Shown here in pieces: positions 26,169 to 35,544 of a stretch of 64,000 nt of DNA. The first letter of the stretch is position 1; each line of letters opens with the position of its first letter. This DNA is from CBDAUN01 sp965214615 (GTDB lineage Bacteria > Pseudomonadota > Gammaproteobacteria > Arenicellales > JAJDZL01). The position numbers and the translations under genes are program-made. The notes beneath the pieces were generated by a model. It did no database searches. It saw only the letters and a program-made list of their open reading frames with translations, and had not been told where the DNA came from. Where the stretch lies: the NCBI GenBank assembly GCA_965214615.1, contig OZ243952.1:992001-1056000 (forward strand). Direction: 5' to 3'.

Positions 26169-26660
26169 ATGAGATACGACGTTTCGATTCAATCCGTTGA
26201 TCGGTGCGCATTGTTCGATGTTCGAGGAGATGCCGAGGCGGTTGAACAATTTCTTGATTCATTCGGCGCCACTTTGCAAAACGGAGTATTGAACTCAGTG
26301 CCGAATGGCGCGATCGTTCGGATTGGCTTCAGGCGCTGCATGGTGCAAGCGGATTTGTCTTGCGAATCGAGCTGGATGTCGATTTTGTCCGAGCATGCCC
26401 CAGCCTCTTTATTCAATGCAGTCAATGTCTCGGACATGTACAGCAGAACCTGTATCCGAGGAAGCGATGCTGATGCGGTCTTGTCTCAGGCGGTTTCCTT
26501 GAACCTGCACCGGTTTCCGGTTGGCGAATTGCGCGCTTGCGAAATATTTGATCTGGCCGGCTATCTGTATCGTAAGTTGGCGGATTCGTACGTCATCTAT
26601 GTGGATGTCAGCTACGAAGATTACTTCAGGCAGCGATTGGCAATTTGCGCAGGAGCCTGA
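26169..26660 (+). CDS. soxG: Sarcosine oxidase gamma subunit
   Basis: A 163-aa protein in the soxG position, with the family's weakly conserved layout: a short N-terminal half, then HRFPVGELRACEIFDLAGYLYRK-type sequence and an ending YVDVSYEDYFRQ. ATG is preferred to a GTG four codons earlier because GGTGGA sits at a proper distance before it. It ends the sox block, 20 bases from the convergent SulP gene. Confidence 0.5.
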   Translation: MRYDVSIQSVDRCALFDVRGDAEAVEQFLDSFGATLQNGVLNSVPNGAIVRIGFRRCMVQADLSCESSWMSILSEHAPASLFNAVNVSDMYSRTCIRGSDADAVLSQAVSLNLHRFPVGELRACEIFDLAGYLYRKLADSYVIYVDVSYEDYFRQRLAICAGA

Positions 26661-26680
26661 CTGCCGGATTTAGCCGCTGT

Positions 26681-28291
26681 CTAGCGCTGGCGGTTCTCGT
26701 TTTCGAGCAGTCGGTCGGCCAATTGCCTGGCCTGTTCCAAGGTCTCGACGCAGTGGGACGGATCGACAGTGGTCAAGACTTCGAGCGAATCGAACGTTTT
26801 GCGCATTTTTTCGCTGATCCCCATGATGATGCAAGGCTTGTCCTGTTCATAGGAAGTTAGAATCAATTGACGGATCACTACGACGGCGCTGTCGTCCATA
26901 TGCTCGGTATCGGAGAAGTCGAAAATGATGACTTCATGATCCCGGATATCGCCTCCGATGACGTGCGTCAATGCGCCTGCCGATGCAACCGTGTAGCGTC
27001 CGGGCATTCTGATCAATCCGGTTCGGGCCGAATATTCATCATCGGCATCAAGGTCAAGTAGCGGAACGGAGACGACGCTGTCCAGTTCGAGCGGTTCGGA
27101 ATGCATTGCGTTGACCATGCCGGATACGATCAGACCAATCGCGACCGCGGTAAGCAAGTCTACAAATACAGTCAGCCCCGCCGTGACCAGCATGACTGTG
27201 ACATGGGTAATGTCAATTTGCCTGATGCGGGAGATAAATCGCACATCAACCACATGCCAGCCGATCTTTAGCAGAAGCGCGGCGAGCACTGCAAGCGGAA
27301 TTTGTTCCGCCAGCTTGCCCGCATGGAACAGAAACGAGCAAAGAATGACAGCAACGATGATTCCGGCCAGCCGGGATCTGCCGCCCGCCTGAATGCTTAC
27401 GACTGTGGGCACCGGAGAGCCGGAGCCGGGCAATCCGCCGAACAGCCCGGATACGATGTTTGCGATGCCCTGGCCGATAATTTCCTTGTTTGGATTGTGC
27501 CGCGATCGTGTCATTGCATCGGATATAAGCGCGACAAGCAGGGATTCGATTGATCCGATGATGGCGAGAACCAGCGCCGGCTCCGCCATTCTGATCAGAA
27601 ATTCTGCGGTGAAAACCGGCAACTGAATCGGCGGAAGCCCGGTCGGAATGGTGCCGACTACGGGCGCTTGCTGAAAAATAAATATTCCAGCTAAGGAGCC
27701 GATTGCCAATGCTCCGAGGGTGTCGGGAATAATTCGATGCAGCTTGCGCGGCCAAATAAACATCAGCACCAAGGTGATGATCGCGACCGATACGGCATCG
27801 AAGTTGATGCCTGCCAGCGCAGCGGGAAGATTTTCGATGGTTCCCTTCAGGCCGTTTGTCGCTGTTGGGGCCCCGATCATCGGAAGGATTTGCATTGAAA
27901 TGATAATCACGCCGATTCCGGTCATGAATCCGGAAATGACCGAATAGGGCGTATAGCCGATAAATCGTCCGATGCGGATGGCGCCGAAGATGATTTGCAG
28001 CAATCCTGTCAGCATTACGATTGTGAATGCTTCGGCCAGGGAATTGGCCGAGTGCGTGACAACGACTGCCATGGCGACGGCCATGGGCGCCGTGGGTCCG
28101 GAAACCATGCCGGGCGTGCCGCCGAAAATCGCTGCGAACAGTCCAATTGCGATCGCGGCGTACAATCCGGCTTCTGCGCCCACGCCGGATGCGACGCCAA
28201 ACGCGAGGGCGACGGGCAAGGCGATGATAGCGGCAGTAACTCCGCCGAAAACGTCTCCGCGAAGTAGGCGTAAACTGTAATTTATGGACAT
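26681..28291 (-). CDS. SulP-family anion transporter with STAS domain
   Basis: A 536-aa inner-membrane transporter. The membrane part begins LLRGDVFGGVTAAIIALPVA and contains GGTPGMVSGPTAPMAVAMAV, followed by about ten further helices. The C-terminal STAS domain (from about residue 430) has IFDFSDTEHMDDSAVVVI. SulP proteins move sulfate, bicarbonate or carboxylates; this sequence alone does not fix the ion. Three Met codons lie close together at the start; the one giving MSINYSL is chosen, and 28300 is equally possible. It stands alone, convergent with soxG. Confidence 0.5.
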   Translation of the reverse strand: MSINYSLRLLRGDVFGGVTAAIIALPVALAFGVASGVGAEAGLYAAIAIGLFAAIFGGTPGMVSGPTAPMAVAMAVVVTHSANSLAEAFTIVMLTGLLQIIFGAIRIGRFIGYTPYSVISGFMTGIGVIIISMQILPMIGAPTATNGLKGTIENLPAALAGINFDAVSVAIITLVLMFIWPRKLHRIIPDTLGALAIGSLAGIFIFQQAPVVGTIPTGLPPIQLPVFTAEFLIRMAEPALVLAIIGSIESLLVALISDAMTRSRHNPNKEIIGQGIANIVSGLFGGLPGSGSPVPTVVSIQAGGRSRLAGIIVAVILCSFLFHAGKLAEQIPLAVLAALLLKIGWHVVDVRFISRIRQIDITHVTVMLVTAGLTVFVDLLTAVAIGLIVSGMVNAMHSEPLELDSVVSVPLLDLDADDEYSARTGLIRMPGRYTVASAGALTHVIGGDIRDHEVIIFDFSDTEHMDDSAVVVIRQLILTSYEQDKPCIIMGISEKMRKTFDSLEVLTTVDPSHCVETLEQARQLADRLLENENRQR

Positions 28292-28535
28292 ACGATGCAT
28301 CTTTCGCAACAATGGGCGGTGCAGGCGTGTTGCAGCGTGCACAATGACATTCATTCCGCACTGCCAGTTGAGCCGTTGAAGCTCGCATCTGATTCCGGGC
28401 AGCGCGTCGCTGTTCTCCAATTTCGTACTTTAACAGATTTTTTTAGCGTTGTTTTGCCCTTGATTGATGCATCGCTGCGAGCAGGCGCTTGCCTGAGTAA
28501 AACACGGTTTGATCTGGGACATCGGAGCTTGAGGG

Positions 28536-29738
28536 CTAGACGGATTCCAGGCCGATTGCGACCCCTTGGCCGACTCCGACGCACAGCGCAGCCAGCGCCA
28601 GACTCCCTCGGCTCTGCGCAAGCTCCAATGCCGCAGTTCCGGTGATTCTCGCACCGCTCATGCCCAGAGGGTGTCCGAGCGCGATCGCGCCTCCATTGGG
28701 ATTCAGAGTGTCCGAATGTTCGTCGATTCCAAGTTCCCGGCACACGGCAATCACCTGCGAGGCGAACGCCTCATTCAATTCGATGACATCGAACTTGGAC
28801 ACGGCGATCTTTAATGTCCGGCAAAGCTTTCGTATGGCCGGCACCGGCCCCATCCCCATGATTCTCGGTTCGATTCCCGCCGCCGCACTGCCAGCGATCC
28901 TCGCAATTGGATTGAGTCCGTATTGCGCAACGGCCTTTTCCGACGCCAGCAGCAAGGCGGCGGCGCCATCGTTGATGCCGGCCGCGTTGCCGGCGGTGAT
29001 TGTGCCGTTTTCCCGGAGCAACGCCCTTAGCGCCTGCAATTGCTCCATGCTTGTAATGCGAGGGTGCTCATCGGTGTCGACGGTAGTGCTGCCGGCCTTT
29101 CGCGCAGAGAAGGTGACGGGCGCGATCTCCTTTGCAAGTCTGCCGCCGGATTGGGCGGCAATCGCCTTGTTCTGGCTTTCAAGAGCGAACCGGTCCTGGC
29201 ATTGACGGCTGATGCGGTATTGTTCAGCGACGTTCTCGCCGGTTTCCGGCATTGAGTCGACACCGTATTGACTTTCAATTGCCGGATTGACGAAGCGCCA
29301 TCCGAGCGTGGTGTCGTAAATCTGCGCGTTCCGCGAAAAAGCCGTGTCCGCCTTAGGCACCACCATCGGCGCGCGCGACATATTTTCGACGCCTCCGGCG
29401 ATGACAAGATCCGCTTCATTCGACTTGATCGCTCTTGCACCGTCGATGACAGCGGTCATGCCGGACGCGCAAAGCCGGTTGACAGTGACTCCGGGAGTTG
29501 TCGTCGCAAGTCCGGAAAGCAGCACCGCCATGCGGGCGATGTTTCTGTTGTCCTCGCCTGCCTGATTTGCGCAACCGAGTATGACGTCGTCAATCGATTC
29601 CCAATCGACGTGCGGGTTCCGCTGCTGCAGCGCCTTGAGCGGATATGCGGCCAGATCGTCGGTGCGTACCGAAGACAGTGCGCCCGCGTAGCGGCCGATC
29701 GGAGTTCTGATGTAATCGCAGATAAACGCTTCGCTCAT
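28536..29738 (-). CDS. pcaF: Acetyl-CoA acyltransferase, 3-oxoadipyl-CoA thiolase-like
   Basis: A 400-aa thiolase. Cys90 in NRLCASGM is the acyl-carrying nucleophile; the His of GGAIALGHPLGMSGAR and the late Cys of ALCVGVGQG complete the active site. The N-terminus MSEAFICDYIRTPIGRYAGALS is that of PcaF/PaaJ thiolases, which split 3-oxoadipyl-CoA into succinyl-CoA and acetyl-CoA. GGGAGG lies 6 bases before the ATG. The FAD monooxygenase gene is 11 bases upstream on the same strand, and the box genes are divergent. It would catalyse the last step of the box route. Confidence 0.5.
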   Translation of the reverse strand: MSEAFICDYIRTPIGRYAGALSSVRTDDLAAYPLKALQQRNPHVDWESIDDVILGCANQAGEDNRNIARMAVLLSGLATTTPGVTVNRLCASGMTAVIDGARAIKSNEADLVIAGGVENMSRAPMVVPKADTAFSRNAQIYDTTLGWRFVNPAIESQYGVDSMPETGENVAEQYRISRQCQDRFALESQNKAIAAQSGGRLAKEIAPVTFSARKAGSTTVDTDEHPRITSMEQLQALRALLRENGTITAGNAAGINDGAAALLLASEKAVAQYGLNPIARIAGSAAAGIEPRIMGMGPVPAIRKLCRTLKIAVSKFDVIELNEAFASQVIAVCRELGIDEHSDTLNPNGGAIALGHPLGMSGARITGTAALELAQSRGSLALAALCVGVGQGVAIGLESV

Positions 29739-29749
29739 GACCGGCCTCC

Positions 29750-30961
29750 CTATTCGACCGCCCCTTCCAGTCCTGTCGAGCCGTAGAGCCAGGCAAGAGT
29801 GTCGCACCACTGGGATTCTGATTTGCGCTGCATGATTCTATTGCGCAGATCGGCATGGGCATCGTCGGGATGATAGATGTGATCACCGATCAGTCGCGAC
29901 ATCAGCTGCACCTTCGAAGTGCGAAGATAGCGGCGATCGCGATAGTTCGGCAATGCTGCGGCAAAATCGCCTTCTCTTTCGGCTATTTCGTCAGCCAGGC
30001 ACACGGCATCTTCCAAAGCCATGCACGCACCTTGGGCAAAATACTGCAGCATCGGATGCGCGGCATCGCCAAGCAGTGCCACTCGTCGGTCCACCCATGC
30101 GCTTGTCGGCTCCCGATCGCACAATACCCAGAGCTTCCAGTTGCTGCCGCGTTCAATAATTTGCTGCGCGACCGCACTGATATGTTCAAACCCTTTGCGA
30201 ACCTCGTCATGAGTGACACTTTTGCCGGCTGCCGGCTCAGGCGCATCATTATGGCATGTGGCGACGAGATTGAATGACTTCCAATGTGACAGGGGGTAGT
30301 GTACGATGTGGCACTTCGGGCCTGCCCAGAGAGTGGCGGCATTCCACCGCAACTGTTCAGGCATGAATTCGGCTGGAATGACGGACCGGTAGGTCGTATG
30401 TCCGGAAATACGCGGTTCACCGTCGCCAATCAGCTGTTTTCGAACCGCAGACCGCAGTCCGTCTGCGCCGATGAGCGCTTCTCCGGCGATATGCTCGCCC
30501 GATTCCAAGACCGCATCGACGCCGCCATCGCTGTGTTCGAAGCCGGATACGGCGCAGTTGGCGCGAAGTTCCACCAGCGGGCTCGCTTTGCACGCATCGA
30601 AAAATATCTTGTGCAGGTCGCCGCGGTGGACAACCGCATAGGGATTGCGAAATCGACGTCGGAATTCACCGTCTACAGGGATCCGCGCAATCTGTTCGCC
30701 GGTAGTCGCGTCCATGAGTCTGAGGCTGTCGATGTAGACCGCCATCTTTCGTGCGGAATCGCCGATGCCAAGATAGTCGAATGCGTGAAACGCATTCGGT
30801 CCAAGCTGAATGCCCGCTCCGATTTCCTTGAACTGTGCGGATTTTTCAAAAACGACCGACTTGAATCCTTTTTGAGCAAGGCCCATTGCGGCAGCCAAGC
30901 CGCCGATTCCGCCACCGGCGATAAGGATCGGCTTGGAGTTTCTGTACTTGATTTCCGGCAT
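29750..30961 (-). CDS. FAD-dependent aromatic monooxygenase, 3-hydroxybenzoate 6-hydroxylase-like
   Basis: A 403-aa class A flavoprotein hydroxylase. ILIAGGGIGGLAAAMGLA near residue 12 binds the ADP of FAD, GADGLRS is the second FAD/NADPH motif, and LLGDAAHPMLQYFAQGACMALED is the third. The C-terminus (SESQWCDTLAWLYG) resembles 3-hydroxybenzoate 6-monooxygenases. Salicylate or 6-hydroxynicotinate hydroxylase are alternatives. No gentisate dioxygenase is in the window, so the fate of its product is unclear. It is transcribed divergently from the benzoate-CoA ligase and directly before the thiolase. Confidence 0.5.
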   Translation of the reverse strand: MPEIKYRNSKPILIAGGGIGGLAAAMGLAQKGFKSVVFEKSAQFKEIGAGIQLGPNAFHAFDYLGIGDSARKMAVYIDSLRLMDATTGEQIARIPVDGEFRRRFRNPYAVVHRGDLHKIFFDACKASPLVELRANCAVSGFEHSDGGVDAVLESGEHIAGEALIGADGLRSAVRKQLIGDGEPRISGHTTYRSVIPAEFMPEQLRWNAATLWAGPKCHIVHYPLSHWKSFNLVATCHNDAPEPAAGKSVTHDEVRKGFEHISAVAQQIIERGSNWKLWVLCDREPTSAWVDRRVALLGDAAHPMLQYFAQGACMALEDAVCLADEIAEREGDFAAALPNYRDRRYLRTSKVQLMSRLIGDHIYHPDDAHADLRNRIMQRKSESQWCDTLAWLYGSTGLEGAVE

Positions 30962-31236
30962 GTCTGATGGCAAGAAATCTACTGAAAGCCGTACGGGCCC
31001 TGTCGTGCATGCAGCAATGATTGGGGACCCCGCGGCACAGCGGATGCAGCGACAATAATCGCCGCATGTTCGCCAAATTGCCGCGAATCGGCATTCAAAT
31101 CCAATTTCAACTCTTCTCCAATTTACAATAGGCGATGCCAAATCAATATATCAGCATCGAATCGACTTGCAGTATTTTTGCGACGAATTGAAGGTGTGGT
31201 TGATCGGCGTTGGAATTTAAATCGAGGCATTCCCCT

Positions 31237-32772
31237 ATGAAACACAACGAGAATGCGGCGCACTATTTCGTCGATCGCCATCTAGGAACTCCGATCGAAT
31301 CGAAGCCGGCGTTTATCGAGGCATTCGGACAAGGGCGGCAAATGACCTACGAAGAGCTTGCGCGCCGCTCCAGCCTGATGGCAGATTTGTTCGCCACGCA
31401 CGGAATCAGGCGCGAAGATCGGGTCGCGATGCTTGTTCTGGATCAGCTTGAATTCCCTGTAATTTTCTGGGGAAGCCTAAAGTGCGGCGCAATACCTGTG
31501 GCAATCAATACCATGCTGCCACCGGATGCCTATGTCGCAATACTGCAGGACAGCCGCGCCCGCGCGCTTTTCGTGTCTAGCGAGATTGTACCTGCCATAG
31601 AACCGATTATCGACCGCCTGACCCATCTTGAAAAGATTTTCGTAATTGGAAACGACTCGGGACAATACATCAACTTCGATGCCGAGCTTGATCAGTGCCT
31701 GCCTTCTGAAACGCTTGAAGCTGTCGCAGATGAATGCGCGTTCTGGCTGTATTCGTCAGGTTCCACAGGCCAGCCCAAGGGCGTGCGGCATGCGCATGGC
31801 AATCTAAGATTCACAGCGGATGCCTACGGCGCACAGATTCTCAATATTGAAGCCGATGATGTGGTTTTTTCCGCGGCAAAGCTGTTTTTTGCCTACGGAC
31901 TGGGTAATTCGATGACTTTTCCGATGTCGGTCGGTGCGACGGCGCTGCTCTACAACGGCAGGCCGACGCCGGATTCAGTTGTCAATGTGCTCAATACCCG
32001 TAAACCCAGTATTTTCTATGCGGTGCCGACTTTGTATGCGGCCTTGAACAGTCAACTCGATAGCGGCAAATTCAATTTGGATGCCAATCTGCGGCGCTGC
32101 ATTTCGGCGGGCGAAGCTTTGCCCGAAGAGGTGGGCAAATCGTGGGAACGCCTGTCTTCGTGCGAAATACTCGATGGGGTAGGTTCGACCGAAATGCTGC
32201 ATATTTTTCTCTCCAATCGAAGCGGGAGTGTCGCCTACGGCACCTCGGGTACGGCGGTGCCCGGATACAAATTCCGGCTGGTTGACGAATCCGGCGCAAG
32301 TGCTCCGCCAGGCGAAGTCGGAGAGTTGCTCGTTGACGGCGATTCGTCCGCCCTTGACTACTGGAACCAACGAGCAAAGAGTCGAAGCACGTTCGAAGGG
32401 CGATGGACCAGGACCGGAGACAAGTACACTTGCCGCGATGACGGTCGGTTTGTCTATTGCGGGCGAACAGACGACATGTTCAAGGTGTCGGGCATCTGGG
32501 TGTCCCCGTTCGAGGTGGAGCAAAGCCTCGCTTCGCATTCGTCCGTGCTGGAGGCGGCCGTCGTATCGGCGTGCGACAGCGAGGGACTCGAAAAGCCCAA
32601 AGCCTTCGTCGTATTGAAAGACGGCGCCGACAGCCGCGGTATTCGAAATGCACTGATCGAGCACGTCAAGGCGCAGATCGGAAACTGGAAGTATCCGCGC
32701 TGGATCGAGATCGTTGATGATCTGCCGAAGACATCGACCGGGAAGATTCAACGGTTCAAGCTGCGCGAATGA
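31237..32772 (+). CDS. Benzoate-CoA ligase-like AMP-dependent synthetase
   Basis: A 511-aa ANL-superfamily ligase. The P-loop is YSSGSTGQPKGVRH near residue 176, the adenylate motif DGVGSTEMLH near 314, then TGDKYTCRDDGRFVYCGRTDDMFKVSG near 400, and the catalytic Lys in KTSTGKIQRFKLRE at the C-terminus. Length and the NSMTFPMSVGATALLY region fit the benzoate-CoA ligase group, which makes benzoyl-CoA from benzoate, ATP and CoA. CGAGG precedes the ATG. Its stop overlaps the next start (ATGA), so translation is coupled to the hydrolase. It opens the box pathway. Confidence 0.5.
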   Translation: MKHNENAAHYFVDRHLGTPIESKPAFIEAFGQGRQMTYEELARRSSLMADLFATHGIRREDRVAMLVLDQLEFPVIFWGSLKCGAIPVAINTMLPPDAYVAILQDSRARALFVSSEIVPAIEPIIDRLTHLEKIFVIGNDSGQYINFDAELDQCLPSETLEAVADECAFWLYSSGSTGQPKGVRHAHGNLRFTADAYGAQILNIEADDVVFSAAKLFFAYGLGNSMTFPMSVGATALLYNGRPTPDSVVNVLNTRKPSIFYAVPTLYAALNSQLDSGKFNLDANLRRCISAGEALPEEVGKSWERLSSCEILDGVGSTEMLHIFLSNRSGSVAYGTSGTAVPGYKFRLVDESGASAPPGEVGELLVDGDSSALDYWNQRAKSRSTFEGRWTRTGDKYTCRDDGRFVYCGRTDDMFKVSGIWVSPFEVEQSLASHSSVLEAAVVSACDSEGLEKPKAFVVLKDGADSRGIRNALIEHVKAQIGNWKYPRWIEIVDDLPKTSTGKIQRFKLRE

Positions 32773-33584
32773 CAGAAACCGGCCGGGGGCTGCCCGACAG
32801 CGGCTTCCTGAACATTGACGGCCGCCGGCTTGAGTTTGCGTCGCATGGTCCGCAGCCAGGTGAATCGCCTGTCATTGTCATGCTGCACGAAGGACTTGGC
32901 AGCGTGTCGCATTGGAAGGACTTTCCCTCCAAGCTTGCCTCGCATTGCGAATGCCGGGTCTTCGCATTCAGCCGCGCAGGCTACGGACGATCGAGCGCAG
33001 CACGGTTGCCACGGCCCTTGAACTACATGACGCTTGAGGCCATCGATGTGCTTCCCAAGGTGCTTGACGCGGCGGGCCTGCGCAGCGCAATCGTGCTCGG
33101 CCACAGCGACGGCGCGACGATCGCGGCCGTTCATGCCGGACTCGCAGCAGACCCCCGGGTCGCAGGAGTCATACTGATTGCACCCCATTTCTTTGCCGAG
33201 AAAGTGGGACTCGAATCAATATCAAAAACAAAAAAAGACTATATATACGGAAACTTAAGAGAAAAACTTAAACCATATCATGATGATGTGGACAATGCAT
33301 TCTACGGCTGGTGCGATGCGTGGCTTGACCGGCGCTTCGAAAATTGGAGCGTTTCAGACGCGATTGATACAATAGCGGTTCCGGTTCTGGCAATCCAGGG
33401 AGAACGCGACCCATATGGCACGATTGCGCAAATTGACGAGTTAAGAGCGCGCCTTAGGGTTCCGCCGCAGGTAGTGCTGATGGACGATTGCGGCCATGCG
33501 CCGCAAAGGGAGCAGCCGCATCGCTTGCTCGATGCGATCGGAAGGTTTGTCGAACGGCTTGAATTTTGCACTGCGGCTCCCTGA
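32769..33584 (+). CDS. Alpha/beta hydrolase of the box cluster
   Basis: A 271-aa alpha/beta hydrolase. The oxyanion strand is VIVMLHEGLGSVSHWKDFP near residue 36, the nucleophile elbow GHSDGAT carries the Ser near 115, the acid is probably the Asp in IQGERDPYG, and the catalytic His is in DDCGHAPQREQP. A lactone or enol-lactone hydrolase is encoded in some box clusters, and a repair or alternative role on a ring-opened product is inferred. A stretch of about 80 bases around 33212-33290 is strikingly AT-rich and lysine-coding compared with the rest of the gene, yet stays in frame and encodes conserved-looking residues (YHDDVDNAF). Confidence 0.5.
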   Translation: MTETGRGLPDSGFLNIDGRRLEFASHGPQPGESPVIVMLHEGLGSVSHWKDFPSKLASHCECRVFAFSRAGYGRSSAARLPRPLNYMTLEAIDVLPKVLDAAGLRSAIVLGHSDGATIAAVHAGLAADPRVAGVILIAPHFFAEKVGLESISKTKKDYIYGNLREKLKPYHDDVDNAFYGWCDAWLDRRFENWSVSDAIDTIAVPVLAIQGERDPYGTIAQIDELRARLRVPPQVVLMDDCGHAPQREQPHRLLDAIGRFVERLEFCTAAP

Positions 33585-33649
33585 GTTGCGACAGACTTTG
33601 GAGCTGCAAGTCACTCTAATTCATATTCACCGACTCAATCAGGACATGC

Positions 33650-35308
33650 ATGCGAATTGATTTTCAAGTACACAGCGGCCAATACCGGCACTGGCGCGTC
33701 GAGCGCGACGGCAAGGTCGCCAAGATTTACATGCAGGTGGACGAGGACGGCGGTCTTTTCGACGGCTATGAGTTGAAGTTGAACTCGTACGATCTCGGAG
33801 TTGACATAGAGTTGGCCGACATTGTGCAGCGCATGCGCTTTGAGCATCCTGAAATCGGCGCGGTCGTGGTTCAGTCCGGCAAGCAAAGAGTATTTTGCGC
33901 GGGTGCGAATATTCGAATGCTTGGCAGCGCGAGCCACGCGCACAAGGTGAATTTTTGCAAGTTTACCAATGAAACGCGCAATGCGCTGGAAGCCGCTGGC
34001 GAGGAATCAGGGCAGCACTATCTTGCTGCAATCCGGGGCTCTTGCGCCGGGGGCGGCTACGAATTGGCGCTTGCATGCGATGAAATCTACATGGTGGACG
34101 ACGGGTCTACCGCTGTTTCGCTGCCCGAAGTGCCGTTGCTTGCCGTATTGCCGGGCACCGGCGGCTTGACGCGGATCACCGACAAAAGGAAAGTGCGCCG
34201 CGATCTGGCGGATGTCTTTTGTTCGTTTGAAGAGGGTGTCAAGGGCGAACGGGCGCAAAAGTGGCGATTGGTCGACCGTGTGGTGCCGAATTCCGAATTC
34301 GACGAGTTTGTATCAGACCGGGCGAAACAGATTGCCGCAGCGTCAAAGGCGAATCAGGTGCCGGAAGGGATAGGCCTGACCCCGATTGAGAGGAAGTTCC
34401 TAGATGACGGCTCGCTGGAATATTCGACGGTGCGGGTGAAGGCAGACCGCGAATTGCGCAAGGCGACCATTGCGATTGCCGGACCGCGCGAAGCTGCGCC
34501 TGGTGACGTCGGGGAGTTGCATCGCCAAGGCGCCGAAGCCTGGGTTTTGCGCTGTGCGCGGGAATTGGAGGACGCGATACTGCACCTGCGATTCAACGAG
34601 TTGGAACTGGGCGTGATCGTCTTTGAAACGCACGGTGACCCGCAGCTGGCCGCCGATCACGAGCGGTTTCTCATTCGAAACCGCGATACGAACTGGCTGT
34701 CGAATGAGATTCTGCTTTACTGGAAGCGGCTGCTCAAGCGCATCGATATGACGTCTCGGTCATTGGTGGCGCTCGTTGGCCACGGTTCCTGCTTCGCGGG
34801 CGTGCTGGCCGAATTGCTCTGGGCTGTCGACCGGTCATACATGATGGATGGCGAATTCGAAGGCGACAGCAGGCCATTGGCGACGATTCTACTGACGGAA
34901 GGCAATTTCGGATCCTATCCTATGGCGAACGGCCTGACCCGGCTGCAGACGCGGTTCCTGGGAGAGCCGGAACTTGTTGCTGAAGTCGAAAGCCATGCAA
35001 ACAAGCCTTTGGATGCCGACGCGGCCGTGCGTCTTGGACTGATTACCGAAGCATTTGATGATCTTGACTGGGACGACGAGGTGCGCATCTTTTTGGAAGA
35101 GCGGGCCAGCTTTTCGCCAGACGCCATGACGGCAATGGAGGCGAATCTGAGATTCGCCGGTCCGGAAACCATGGAAACCAGGATATTCGGACGGCTTACT
35201 GCGTGGCAGAATTGGATATTTCAGCGTCCGAATGCAGTAGGCGAATCAGGGGCCTTGCAGCGATACGGCACTGGAATTCGCGGCTCCTTCGATATGCGCA
35301 GGGTTTAG
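33650..35308 (+). CDS. boxC: Benzoyl-CoA-dihydrodiol lyase
   Basis: A 552-aa protein of the crotonase superfamily with BoxC's double architecture. The first domain shows VFCAGANIRML near residue 83 and GSCAGGGYELALACDEIYMV near 126. A second, more divergent crotonase-like half follows from about residue 290 (VALVGHGSCFAGVLAELLWAVDRSYMM). BoxC hydrolyses the epoxide ring of 2,3-epoxybenzoyl-CoA to 3,4-dehydroadipyl-CoA semialdehyde and formate without oxygen. It follows the hydrolase by 65 bases and precedes boxB. The assignment is strong. Confidence 0.5.
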   Translation: MRIDFQVHSGQYRHWRVERDGKVAKIYMQVDEDGGLFDGYELKLNSYDLGVDIELADIVQRMRFEHPEIGAVVVQSGKQRVFCAGANIRMLGSASHAHKVNFCKFTNETRNALEAAGEESGQHYLAAIRGSCAGGGYELALACDEIYMVDDGSTAVSLPEVPLLAVLPGTGGLTRITDKRKVRRDLADVFCSFEEGVKGERAQKWRLVDRVVPNSEFDEFVSDRAKQIAAASKANQVPEGIGLTPIERKFLDDGSLEYSTVRVKADRELRKATIAIAGPREAAPGDVGELHRQGAEAWVLRCARELEDAILHLRFNELELGVIVFETHGDPQLAADHERFLIRNRDTNWLSNEILLYWKRLLKRIDMTSRSLVALVGHGSCFAGVLAELLWAVDRSYMMDGEFEGDSRPLATILLTEGNFGSYPMANGLTRLQTRFLGEPELVAEVESHANKPLDADAAVRLGLITEAFDDLDWDDEVRIFLEERASFSPDAMTAMEANLRFAGPETMETRIFGRLTAWQNWIFQRPNAVGESGALQRYGTGIRGSFDMRRV

Positions 35309-35544
35309 TCGCACATTTCTGTCCGGTGGGCTATGTCGTGTGAACTCAATGGATTCGGTTACGCCGTCGCTGAATGTTGCTGCAGTTTCCGGCTGACGCA
35401 TATCGCGGATTTGAACTGATCAGGCGATTGCTATTGTCTCGACACTGAACATGTCATTGAATCGCAGCGTGCGCGGCACGCCGTGCATTGTAAAATTCCT
35501 TAGACGAACCCGCCAGCCCGATTCATTCAAGAAAATTCAATGCC

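Noticed and set aside
27246..28388. A 380-codon minus-strand frame inside the SulP gene
   Set aside because: Arg/His-rich translation out of frame with a clear SulP transporter on the same strand; it is a shadow of the real gene.
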